A stretch of DNA of 64,000 bases from Cycas panzhihuaensis (Eukaryota; Cycadophyta). The notes beneath the pieces are model-generated. The model ran no database searches. It saw only the letters and a program-made list of their open reading frames with translations, and was not told the origin of the DNA. Position numbers and translations under genes: made by a program. Where the stretch lies: contig CM041465.1 in NCBI GenBank assembly GCA_023213395.1, positions 196,857,741-196,921,740 of the forward strand, read 5' to 3'. Positions 24,601 to 34,419 of this stretch are shown one piece after another; the first letter of the stretch is position 1, and each line of letters starts with the position of its first letter.

Positions 24601-25841
24601 TGAATAGCTCCTTAAAATAATCCATCGCAATACCCCCAATCTGATCCTCCGCCTCATACACAACCCCATCCCTGTTGCAGATTTTAGTAATCTTGTTACG
24701 AGCCCTGTGTCTCAGAGTGGACAGATGGAAAAACTTTGTGTTTCTATCCCCTTCCCTTATCCACTACTCTCTGGACTTCTGCTTCCAGAAGATTTCCTCC
24801 CTTTCCAGTACATCCTCAAGTTTCCTGGTAGTAAAATGTTCCTTATTGTCCAGTTCCTGGGTTCTGCCCTCACTCTGGATCATATCCTCAATCCCTTTGA
24901 GTTCCCTCAGGATGACTCCCTTGTCCTCGAAAATATTGCCAAAGACCTCTCTATTCCAAACCTTAATTTGTTTCTTAATCCAATTCAATTTCTTCGAGAA
25001 CTTGAACATGGCGCAGCCCTGAACCTAGACTCCCCACCACGCTCGAATCCTCTCTCTCAGATCCGGGTGTTTCTGCCACATTAGTTCAAAACGGAATGGA
25101 GCCCCTTTATGAAAAACCGGGATGGTCCCCTCAAGGATAAGAGGCGAGTGGTCCGACCTAGCTTTCGGAAGGGCCTCCAACCTCACACCTTCAAAGTGGC
25201 AGGCCCACTCATAGTTTGTTAACATCCTATCCAATCTGCATTGAATGTGATTATGACCTAATCGCCGATTGGACCAGGTAAACCTAGCTCCTTTAAGGGG
25301 GACGTCCATCAGGCCGCCCGATTGGAGGAACACACCCAGATTGGACATACTTCTGGTCCACCCACCCTGCCCCCCTTTCTTCTCTTCCGGACTAAGGGGA
25401 GAGTTAAAATCCCCCCCCCCCCCCCCCCCCCACCAGCCAAGGGCCTTCCCATTGTTTGTGGAGTTCCACTAAGCACTCCCATAATCTCCTCCTACCCTCA
25501 ACCGAAGTAGGGGCATATACATTAGTAATCCAATACTCCTTGTTAGTCAAAACACTGACCAAACCGATGGTTATGAAGTGTTCAGACTTGCATACCTCAT
25601 AACCTTTCTATCTTTTAGGATTCCAGAGGGAGGCCAGCCCCCTAGAGCCCGTTGACCCTACACATGTCTTCCCTTCTCCCTTTCTCCAAATCTTGTTAAG
25701 CACCTCTATTTCCTTAGTCTGTTCCAGTTTGGTTTCCTACAAAAGTACAAGATCTACATCTGACCTAACCCTTAACTCTCTGACCATTCTCTGCTTAGAT
25801 GGGGCATTTAACCCCCTAATGTTCCAAGAAAGGACTTTCAT
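21612..25841 (-). pseudogene. LINE-A ORF2: endonuclease, reverse transcriptase, zinc-binding region, RNase H
   Basis: Starts at the ATG at 25841 (MKVLSWNIRGLN, the APE-like endonuclease start). The endonuclease spans about 25841-25000 with LLQETKLEQ, GGDFNSP (disturbed by a 21-bp G run) and ARSDHSPL near 25160. RT spans about 24541-23315. The upstream RT part reads DKAPGPDGFPPGFF, FRPISLCNVKYKI and PNQDGFVRGR; the palm reads MSKAYDRVAWD, GLRQGDPLSPFLF and FVDDNIF, with FVDD at 23752-23741. A zf-RVT-like region lies at about 23220-22500. A C-terminal RNase H has KINFDRAAKGNPGEAGGGG near 22100-22040. The protein nicks target DNA and copies its own RNA. Stops and frameshifts split it (for example near 25425, 24148, 23315 and 22648). 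Confidence 0.93.
25411..25431. repeat. 21-bp C/G homopolymer inside LINE-A endonuclease
   Basis: The run is 21 C on the plus strand. At the same codons (V-G-G-D-F-N) LINE-B has only 8 G at 34824-34831. The 13-bp gain is not a multiple of three and shifts the frame just before the GDFN motif. Confidence 0.9.
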
Positions 25842-25904
25842 GGGTCATCCTTTCCTACCCCTGAGGTTAGGGCCGTCTAACGCACCCCCCTCTTTTAATG
25901 TACT

Positions 25905-27311
25905 CTATAAACCCAAGTCTATCTGGGCTTGTGTTTCTTTCTCTCTAGTGGCCTTTTTAGGGGGTCTGCCCACCTTCTTCTCTATCCCATAATCCAGGGC
26001 CCTTCTTACTTCTGATGTGTTACTTTTTGAAACCCATTTGCGTGTCCTGCCTCCTCCTTTATCTGATTCTGCTCCTTTAGTCCCTGCTCCTCCTTCAGCT
26101 ACAATACCTACATGTCGCTCCTTATAACTCTGCTCTCTCACACCCCCCTCCTCGGGCTCAGATAAATAATCCTCTAAATCCCAGTTTATGTTCTTGACAA
26201 GCCTGGCCACTACTGGCTCGTCAGCTGTGACAAGAGAGTCTCTTTCTCCATGCGTCCAACCTAGCTCCGATGATAGAACTATAGCATCCATAAGCTCCCT
26301 CTCCAAGTCCCGCCGCGAGGCATGGACCTGACTACCAATAGTCACCACACCAGACGCTCCCCTCCCTGACAGGTTTACCTCCATATCCTTACCCCCGTCA
26401 TCCTGACCCAGGGCAGTGTCCATCTCGCCACTCTGGGTTTTCACACAACTAGGTGTACCAGAAACATCGAACGGACTGGAAGTCTCAATATTTTCAACAC
26501 CCTCCTCTCTGACAACTGCCACTGTCTCCCCCCTAGTATCCTCCTCTACCTTTTCTATCTCCTGATCATCCGTCCTCAGTGGAACCCCTGGATATTGAAA
26601 GGGGAGGTGTCCCCTAGTCTTGCATTTTGCACACATGAAGCCCTCCACTTCATAAAATAAACCTTGGATGATGGATCTACCATCCAACTCAATCTCAACC
26701 TTAGCTGGGAGCTCACTGTCGAGCTTAGCCAGAATACAAAATCTGGCATTCATCAATCTGGATCTATCTTTTGTGGCCGAATCCAGGGCTACAATTGGCC
26801 CAATCAATCTAGTTGCCCCTTTGACCGTCTCCGGGTTCTAGAAGTGCAAAGGGAGTCCAAGAAGTTGAACCCACACCGGGGCTTGTTTAACCACAGGAGT
26901 GCCCAGATCGAAGTCTGGATGCCATTTCTCCAATGACATGGCCTTCCTTCCAAACATCCAAGGGGACTTAAGTAAGATGGGCATCATGTCCTCCTGGTTT
27001 AAGAATCTGAACAGGATGCATCCCTTTGGCATCTCCATGACTTGGATAGGGTTTCTAGTCTTCCACTTATTTCTAATCCACTCTCTGATGATGTCGAGTC
27101 CTAGCCTGGGACCTGAGAACCTACCTACCAAGCTATTTTCCCAATATTGTATGGTCTTTTCGGTTACTTCTTTCAGTATCGTGATTTTATATCTGTTTCC
27201 AATTTTAACTGGGATAATGTCTTGTTCCTCATGATTTCCAGTTCTTAGCACATCAAGGTAGGTCCTCCCCATGGGGGAGGACTGAGACTGGTTCTGAGAT
27301 GTCTACATCAT
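25905..27311 (-). pseudogene. LINE-A ORF1: DUF4283-type RNA-binding protein with zinc knuckle
   Basis: By comparison with LINE-B the start is the ATG ATG at 27311-27306, but codon 3 is TAG (27305-27303). The open part begins MGRTYLDVLRTGNHEE at 27272. The DUF4283-like domain contains GCILFRFLNQEDM and KAMSLEKWHPDFD. It is cut by a TAG near 26837 where LINE-B has Trp (LHFWN). The frame then resumes through LMNARFCILAKLD to a zinc knuckle, CAKCKTRGHLPFQYP, whose last Cys is Tyr. The C-terminal part is acidic and ends in a basic KKVGRPPKK motif. Plant L1 ORF1 proteins of this type bind element RNA. The loss of the start context, one Trp and one zinc ligand makes it non-functional. Confidence 0.88.
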
Positions 27312-27874
27312 AAGGACAGCAGGAGAGAGAACTCACAAAAATTGTAAAAACTGCAGAAGCAACAAAGACTCACCATAAATTCGCTTATCTTTGCTTTGCC
27401 AACGCCCTTGTTTAAGCACTCTACGGTTCTGGACTACCGAATGTGAACCAACATATGTCTATCTCTGACTGAGACTTTTGAATCTCTAAAACACTTGTGC
27501 CAGGCGCTACAAAGATCTTGGGGCTGCTCAACGCCAAATCCCAGTGAGGGATCCGTACTCCTCCACCTATAAATAGGCACGGCTCTACATAGACCACGAA
27601 CCTGCCTACCTTTATCCCTGGATGAGCATGCAGGTCGCGCCCTACCCGCAGTCCTCTCCATTCCTTCTGCACTCCAACTGGAGCGCCTTTCTTCCTCGAC
27701 TCCGCAACCGCGCAGACGTCCTTCACCTCCTTCGCATGTGAATCCTGAGCTGCTTGAGGCCTCACACCATCGGGTTGACTCAACTGGGGGGACGCCCCTC
27801 GTCTTCTTCCACGGAACCAACAAACCCTAGCCGCCAGCGTTGTACAGGATCAGCCTTCAGAGTTCGTCTGCTCT
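27312..27874 (-). promoter_or_regulatory. LINE-A 5' UTR (internal promoter region)
   Basis: A GC-rich block upstream of ORF1, contrasting with the AT-rich flanks. It shares GGCGGCTAGGGTT with the start of LINE-B but is otherwise more diverged than the ORFs. L1 elements carry their promoter here; no specific site could be identified. Open frames at 27421-27823 have no recognisable domain. Confidence 0.6.
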
Positions 27875-27893
27875 ACTTTCTTCTCATTTACTT

Positions 27894-28631
27894 AATTACC
27901 TATTTGTTTACTATTTTAAAATAAGAAATCATATATTAGAGTTAATTATAATAATAGGCAATTACCATATTTTTTTGTTTATGCATGTCATTTAACCAAG
28001 TGTTTGGGTAAATTTGATTTGCGTACTTCTCTAACTAATTAACATTTACTCCTTATTTCCTTTTCAATTATATTTCAATTCTAAATTATTTTTTATTTCA
28101 TTTGTTTTCACGATTCTTTGTTCTAAACCAGATTAGTTAATTTATGCATGCATATAATGACCTCCTTTTAGAAGATTATTTTGTGAGTTCCCTAAATTAC
28201 CTAGGGCACCTTCAAGGGCCCTTCCAACAAGATACAATGGTATGGGTTGCCTAAGTTTTCTTCCATCCAGTAATAGAGAGATTCTTTAAACTTTTTGAAA
28301 TTCATGGTATTGGGATGATCCCATTTCTAACCTATTACCCAAAGGTATACTAGCCCTACTAAGTGTTAGATAATGAATCCAACTTTATCCAAAATATAGG
28401 TGATGCTAAAAGCATTAAATAAATTTGTAATTTTTACTAGACACTCATCAGTGCACATCTTTATTTAGGGAATAAATTAGTAGCTTTATGCTATGGCAAA
28501 AATTTATGCGATTATAACTTTTAATTATTTTACTCTTTTTAGTTGTTATCATCCTCTTAGAGGTGTTTGTTACATCTTAGGAATTTACTCTTAACGTATT
28601 ATAAGGTCTTTATAATCTCTGTCATGGTAGT
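27894..28631. other. AT-rich flank, nothing recognised
   Basis: Continuation of 20793-21469 beyond LINE-A, up to the start of Copia-3. No coding or repeat structure seen. Confidence 0.5.
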
Positions 28632-28945
28632 TGTTAGAATAATGTCCATTATACTCAATGTGTATGCAATTGGACATCGAGAACTAGCGGGCCATCATCA
28701 GCTATCTTTGAGCCACCATAAGCCGTCCTCAAGTTGACAAGGTAAGTTTATACTTTAATTTATTATTTTTTTAATTATTAGACTAATGGTCAAGTAGAGG
28801 TAGACTCCCGCCTCCCCACATCTATAAATATTGTGGGTGTACCACCTAGGTGTTTTTCAACACTACCATCAATTATTAGAGATTTGTTGTAATGTTTCGA
28901 CCATGGATTAATGCATAGTAATCTATTCTATCCTTTATGCTCTCA
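28632..28945 (+). repeat. Copia-3 5' LTR
   Basis: Starts TGTTAGAATAATG and aligns along its length with 42320-42636. Shared landmarks are GCGGGCCATCATCA, ATCTATAAATATT (TATA-like, near 28820) and ATGCTCTCA at the end. A few bases seem lost at the junction with the primer site. Confidence 0.9.
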
Positions 28946-28947
28946 TT

Positions 28948-28959
28948 TGGTATTAAAGC
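28948..28959 (+). other. Copia-3 primer binding site (initiator tRNA-Met)
   Basis: TGGTATTAAAGC differs by two transitions from TGGTATCAGAGC, which is intact in Copia-4 at the same place. Confidence 0.8.
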
Positions 28960-31058
28960 GACCTCACAACAAGTCTTACGTTCAATATTTATTCATTTTT
29001 TAACATTATTCCAATAGTTTACATAGTATTTTATTGAAAATTTTGATTATTTTCATTGGTAAACTTTAATTCTTCAAAGTTCTTCTATTTTTTATAGCCA
29101 TTACTATCGTGCACAACCTAACACATGTTTGGAGTGGTTGTACCTTAATTTTGTCGAGTTTTATAAAGGCTTTTAAACATTTTTATCAATTGTATTGAGG
29201 TTCCTCCTTCCTGAGCTTCGTTGGGTTAGTGCTCTCTCCTTAATGCATAAAACCTTATCACATGACTATTGGTTAGAATCCTTAGTAAGCCAACTTCGCA
29301 ACGTAACTAAAAGATCAAAAATCTGTTGTCTTTATACGAAGATCTCCCCCCCAGAAGCTCAACTACTCATTCTGGCGAGTGAAACCCCACTGCTCCTCTT
29401 CTCATTTGCCCATTTCTCCTTTGTTTTTTACTAAATCTCTTTTGTAGCAAGGGTGTAGGCTTGCTAAGAGCTAAATAAAGCAATCTTTAGCTAATTTTGT
29501 ACTCTATGTGGATCGTACAACCTCCTAATGCCTATGCACCCTCCACAGTTTTCATACACTGAAAAACACTATTTTGAATCTATTTTTGTCTAGATCTTTT
29601 TACTAGAATCCTTTGTAGACCCTATGGCTACCCCCCACCCCCCTGCGCCGTCTGACCTTAGGTCAAATCTCGCTCATTTTCTACTACATTTGACTGATTA
29701 TATCTCTACGGAGTCACATGTTTTTGTACAAGTCACGCATACCAAAAATATTTAATTCTTGTTTAATTTTAAACCTCAATAAGGTTTAATCAAATCATAT
29801 TTTATATCTTTTGAAGTCTAGCCCCTTTTCTCTTAGCCCCTAGTCACCAATTTGAGCTATATGACCTCTAACTTCAATATTAAAAGGGCATTTTTTCATT
29901 ATAAATCAACTATTTATTGATTTTTTTTCAATCCAAAGGGAACTAAATGCTTTGCATAGCTTCTTAGTGTCTATTAGCCCCTCTGTATAGCCCAATAGCT
30001 TGTTTTATTCATCATTCAGGTGACCAGTGGCCTTAAGTCAAAGGGGCTTAACCCCCCTACTTATTTTGATGCCCTAAAGAGGTCTAGTCATAGTTTCTAT
30101 TATAACTTTTGATCTAGGAGTCTGTTTTTTGAATGGTTAGATCTATTGGAAAGGTATTTCAATTGTCTATGCATTGAAGTAGGCTTTAATGAGATTTGAA
30201 GTTGTTTTGTAGGGTTTTGAGGTTAGTGAATCTAAGGCTTTTAATTGACCCTAGTTTAGCTTATCTTTAAATATTTTAAGTTATTTTTTTATTCTAATTT
30301 GGCATACTTACATAATATTGATCTACTAATCTATTGTTGATAATTTTTTATTTGTTTTAGAGATTCACAACTAAATTTTGTAGCTATTTAGCCATACTTT
30401 GGCCTTCTAAAAAGAAGAAGCTCTTTTTAGAAATAAATGTTTTAAACCGATGCACTCAAACTCTTTATAACTCTATTCTAAAGCTGCTACTTTAATTTTT
30501 AGCTTACAAACTTATTTTTAGAATTCATTTAAAGCATATTTTCTACTCATTTAAGGTTGTTTTGCTTCTTTAAAACATTCGCTTAAAAGTGCATTTAAGG
30601 TCAAACAAAAGAGCATATTTCAAGACTACATTCATAGCATACTTTGCATTTTGTTATAGTTTGAACATGGCTCATTCAAAACCATATTTATTACTCATTT
30701 ATATATATAGTGAAATGAATAGTAGGTCTATTTTGCTCTCTTTTAACTCTTTATTGATCAATCAAGGTTTATTTAGAAGTACATTTAGATTACATCCTTT
30801 ATATCAGATTATTCTAAAGTATTTCATGGTATCAAGGTGCATTTAGAATCATTATGAAAGCTTATTTACTTCATTTTTATATCTTTATTCAAAAGGAGCA
30901 TTCGTTAATTTCAATTTGAAAGGATATATATTTTTTTTTTATAGTTAAGTTTTTTCTTTTTTTTTTTAAGTTATTGATTAAAAAAGAACCTTACCTTGCT
31001 AAGCAAGACTACATTCATATATCCACACACACACACACATACACGAACACACACACAC

Positions 31059-31149
<91 letters not shown>

Positions 31150-31740
31150 ATTAAATAAGATAATTACCTAAAAGAACCTCTTTTATTTATAGCCTTACAA
31201 GGGGAATGATTAGGACCCTTCAAATTACTACCATGCACATGCCTTTGGCCTACTCATATTGGATGAGGAACATCATTGGCTATCAGGTGTATTAGGTGGC
31301 AGGGTAAGGTGAGAAACCTTTCTTATTTTGAAGATCAAAGACTAAGGCTAAACCTCGAGAGGGTGAGTGCCTTAGTTGGTAAAGTCATCACTGCTAGATC
31401 TGTCACTATGCATAAGACTAGTGCAAGTGGACAAATAAGTTAGGGGGGTCTACTACCTTCTTTGTAGCTTGTATACTGAGGTATATTGAGCATAACTCTC
31501 ACATATCAGTATATTGGGTCCTTGATTTGCCACTTATGGGCAAGCGCCATTAAACATGATAACAAATGAAGGCTTCCCTTGGAGACCCATAAACTTAGAG
31601 CCTAGAAACCTTCTTAGGGACTAAGAGACTTATCAAAACCTTATTTAGGATATCTATAACTTTAGGAGATACACTTTAAAACTTTATTTGGGACATTTAT
31701 AACTTTGGGAGACACTTGATAAAACTTTATTTGAGATATA
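28960..31740 (+). other. Copia-3 long leader with microsatellite and short tandem repeats
   Basis: A 2.8-kb non-coding leader. It holds (CA)n followed by (TA)n at 31023-31146. A tandem repeat at about 31636-31740 is built on AAAACYTTATTTRGGAYAT followed by YTATAACTTTRGGAGA, about 54 bp per unit and 2.5 copies, ending at the gag ATG. Degenerate GTGCATTTAAGG-like motifs recur at 30521-30850. I see no protein domain; frames at 29195 and 30589 look like chance. Confidence 0.6.
31023..31146. repeat. (CA)n(TA)n microsatellite in Copia-3 leader
   Basis: CA repeats at 31023-31059 with small interruptions, then an essentially pure (TA)n run of about 84 bp. Confidence 0.97.
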
Positions 31741-32400
31741 ATGGCAGCTAGTTTTGGCAACATGATTATTCCCAAATTTGATGGACCTTACTTCTTAAAT
31801 TAGAGTAGGAGGATGAGACCCATCCTCATCACTAAAGACATGTAGGATATTGTGAAGACAAGATACACTAAACCAAGTCAAAATACAACCGATCTAGAAA
31901 AATTAGTATTTAAGGAGAATGTAAAAAAGGATAATAAGGCCCTTGCTTTGATTTTTTGTGCTCTAGAGGATCACATATTTTCTAGGGTGAGTGAGGTAAC
32001 CAAATCTAAGGAGGCTTGGCATACTTTACAACTTATTTACAAATGAGTAGCCTCATCTAAGCTACAAATCTTAAGAAGTAGATTTAAGAATTTGAGAATG
32101 ATGCCTAATGTTTCTGTTACTAAATTTATAACTAAGGTTCAAGACCTTATAAATTAGATGGGATCCCTTAATGAAACCTTAACCGAACAAAGGGTTATTG
32201 AGAGAATTTTAAGATGTGTTGGTGAAGTAAAAAGATTTGAAATGATGGAAACCAGTATAGAAGTTTCAAAGGATCTAAGTACTTAAAAATTAAATAATTT
32301 AGTGTTGTGTTAATGGTAGTTGAGGAGAAAAAGAACATAAGTAAATCACTAGAGTATATATTTATAACTAAAGTTAGGATCAAGTCAAACTCACAAACTA
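31741..32400 (+). pseudogene. Copia-3 gag, upstream half
   Basis: The ATG at 31741 opens MAASFGNMIIPKFDGPYFLN, the usual start of a copia gag with the F-D-G-x-x-Y signature, then a stop. The UBN2-like capsid region continues with KEAWHTLQLIYK, LRSRFKNLRMM and EQRVIERILR. Frame 31852-32046 is the longest open piece. The gene is cut at 32400 by LINE-B and resumes at about 38741. Confidence 0.85.
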
Positions 32401-32921
32401 GGATTTTGGTTTCTGCAGGCGACTCTTGAAGGCGATCTCAGGGTATTTTTACGCAGGTTCTGGCGGCTAGGGTTAGCCGGATTCGAGAACGGAGGAGGGG
32501 GGGAGGTACCCCAAATGCATTGGCCCGATGGCGTGGCCAGATGCGTGTGTAGGAGCCAAGCAGGAGCTTCGGTGGGGTTTCGTGGAGGTTCAATGCGGGG
32601 ACGGAGCTCGAAGGAGAGGCAAGCGGGGTCTCTGACGCCCGGACGGGTAGTCAGAGCCAAAGGAAAGCATATTGGTGTGATTGAGCTGAAAGGGGAGAGA
32701 TCGGTCTCCTCTCTAGTTTCTGACAAGATCCACGTACATGATAGCGGCCCTACCAAGGGTTTCACGGGTTTTAGAGCCTCAATCATAGGCAGATTCATGC
32801 TCATTCAGGCTTGGATTTTAAGATCTGCTAAGAGTCAAGGGGCTTGGCAAAGCGAAGGCAGATGTCTAGTGGTGAGTCTTAGCTTTCTGTTATTGGTTCA
32901 GTTTTTGTTAGTTTTTTCTAT
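32401..32921 (+). promoter_or_regulatory. LINE-B 5' UTR (internal promoter region)
   Basis: A GC-rich non-coding start sharing GGCGGCTAGGGTT with LINE-A. The open frames 32515-32925 (+) and 32391-32804 (-) show no known domain and lie in the position of the internal L1 promoter. Confidence 0.55.
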
Positions 32922-34401
32922 ATGATGCAGTCAGACCAGAACCAGTCTCAGTCCCCTCCCACGAGAAGAACTTACCTGGATGCATTAAGAACTGGGAACT
33001 ATGAGGAACGTGAAATCATTCCGGTTAAAAATGGAAACAGATATAAACTATCGATACCAAAAGAAGTAACCGAAAAAACCATACGATCTTGGGAGCCTGA
33101 CTGGTGGGTAGGTTTTCGGGTCGAGCCAGTTTGGATACCATAAGAGAGTGGATTAGAAACAAATGGAAGACCAGAAACCCTGTCTAAGTCATTGCTATGC
33201 CCAAAGGATGCGTCCTTTTTAGATTTTTAAATCAGGACGATATGGTTCCTATCCTTCTAAAGTCTCACTGGATGTTTGGAAGGAAGGCCATGTCACTAGA
33301 GAAATGGCACCCTGACTTTGATCTGGACACTCCTGTGGTTAAACAAGCTCCGGTGTGGGTACAACTCCATAGCCTCCCTCTGCACTTTTGGAACTCGGAG
33401 ACGGTTAAAGGGGCGGCCATATTGATCGGGCCACTTTTAGCCCTGGATTCGGCTATAATGCATAGATCCAGACTGATGAACGCCAGATTTTGTGTTCTGG
33501 CAAAGTTAAACAACGAACTCCCAGCGGAGGTGGAGATAGAATCAGATGGCAGATCTATCATCCAAGCCTTATTTTATGAGGTGGAGGGCTTTAGGTGCAC
33601 AAAATGTAAGAGATGGGGGCATCTCCCCTTCCAATGCCTAGGAATTCCTCAGGGGGAGGCCGATCAGGTGTCTAGGAAGGTGGAGAATGAAGAAGAAAGA
33701 GTAGAAGAATCTGAAGGATTAGGTAAGGAGGCTTGTAGAGAGGCGGATGTTGTGAGAACTGAGACATATAGGTCGCCCGATGTTCTTGTTCCTTCTCGCA
33801 GTATGGCTGGGGAGGAGGACGTTGCTCTGGCTTGTCCCTCAGTTAGTAAGGTGGTTGGGGGTAAGGATCGGGTGGCACTCGAGCCTGGAACAGAATCTAG
33901 TTCAGGTTTTGGTAATGCTCAGGCCCAAGTCCCATGCAAGGTAGCGCGCCGGGAAGCAGAGGTACGTAAAGATCAACCTGTGGAGCTAGGCGAGTACAGG
34001 GGGACGAAGCTTCTCTTGTCTCTGGTGTAGAGCCGGCTTTGGATGGGCTTACCAAGAACATAAACTGGGATTTAGAGGATTACCTTTCTGAGCCTGAGGA
34101 AGGAGGTCTGAAAGAACTAAATCAAGAGGTGCGACAGGCTGGTATTGTAGTCGAAGGAGGAGCAGTATCTAAAGGAGCAGAAGTAGAAAAAGGAGGAGGA
34201 GCACGTAAGTGGGTTTCAAAAAGTAACACATCAGAAGTGAGGAGGGCACCAGATTATGGGATAGAGAAGAAGGTGGGAAGACCTCCCAAAAAGGCTACTA
34301 GAGAGAAAGAAACTCAGGCCCAAATAGATATGGGCTTTCAGAGTATGTTAAAAGAGGGGGGAGCGTTAGATGGACCTAACCTCAGGAGCAGGAGAGGTTG
34401 A
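32922..34401 (+). pseudogene. LINE-B ORF1: DUF4283-type RNA-binding protein with zinc knuckle
   Basis: Starts ATGATG at 32922 (MMQSDQNQSQSPPT). The DUF4283-like region includes GCVLFRFLNQDDM and KAMSLEKWHPDFD. The zinc knuckle CTKCKRWGHLPFQC (about 33595-33640) keeps all four C-x2-C-x4-H-x4-C ligands, unlike LINE-A. The C-terminal part ends with KKVGRPPKK and NLRSRRG before the stop at 34401. Frameshifts near 33110-33190 and a stop at 34030 break it into three open pieces. Confidence 0.9.
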
Positions 34402-34419
34402 GGAGAGGTTTAGTTCTTT

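Larger units (their letters stand above)
21470..27893 (-). mobile_element. LINE-A: full-length L1-type non-LTR retrotransposon
   Basis: A perfect 19-bp target duplication, ACTTTCTTCTCATTTACTT, lies at 21470-21488 and 27875-27893. The element is 21489-27874. On the minus strand it begins with a GC-rich 5' UTR, then ORF1, ORF2 and a short 3' UTR. It ends in a poly(A), seen here as the T run at 21489-21501 (extending left into the TSD). Full length, target duplication and a terminal A run are the hallmarks of target-primed reverse transcription. LINE-B (32401-38721) is a same-family copy in opposite orientation. Both ORFs are interrupted, so the copy is inactive, but decay is milder than in the neighbouring LTR elements. 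Confidence 0.95.

Noticed and set aside
26664-27234. Plus-strand frames over LINE-A ORF1
   Set aside because: Antisense shadows; the minus strand carries the recognisable DUF4283-like and zinc-knuckle sequence.
27421-27823. Two overlapping minus-strand frames of about 120-130 codons upstream of LINE-A ORF1
   Set aside because: They lie in the 5' UTR, have no recognised domain and are not preserved in LINE-B.
31368-31379. TGCCTTAGTTGG resembling a tRNA/SINE A box
   Set aside because: No B box (GGTTCGANTCC) follows at a suitable distance, and there is no terminal A or T run with target duplication.
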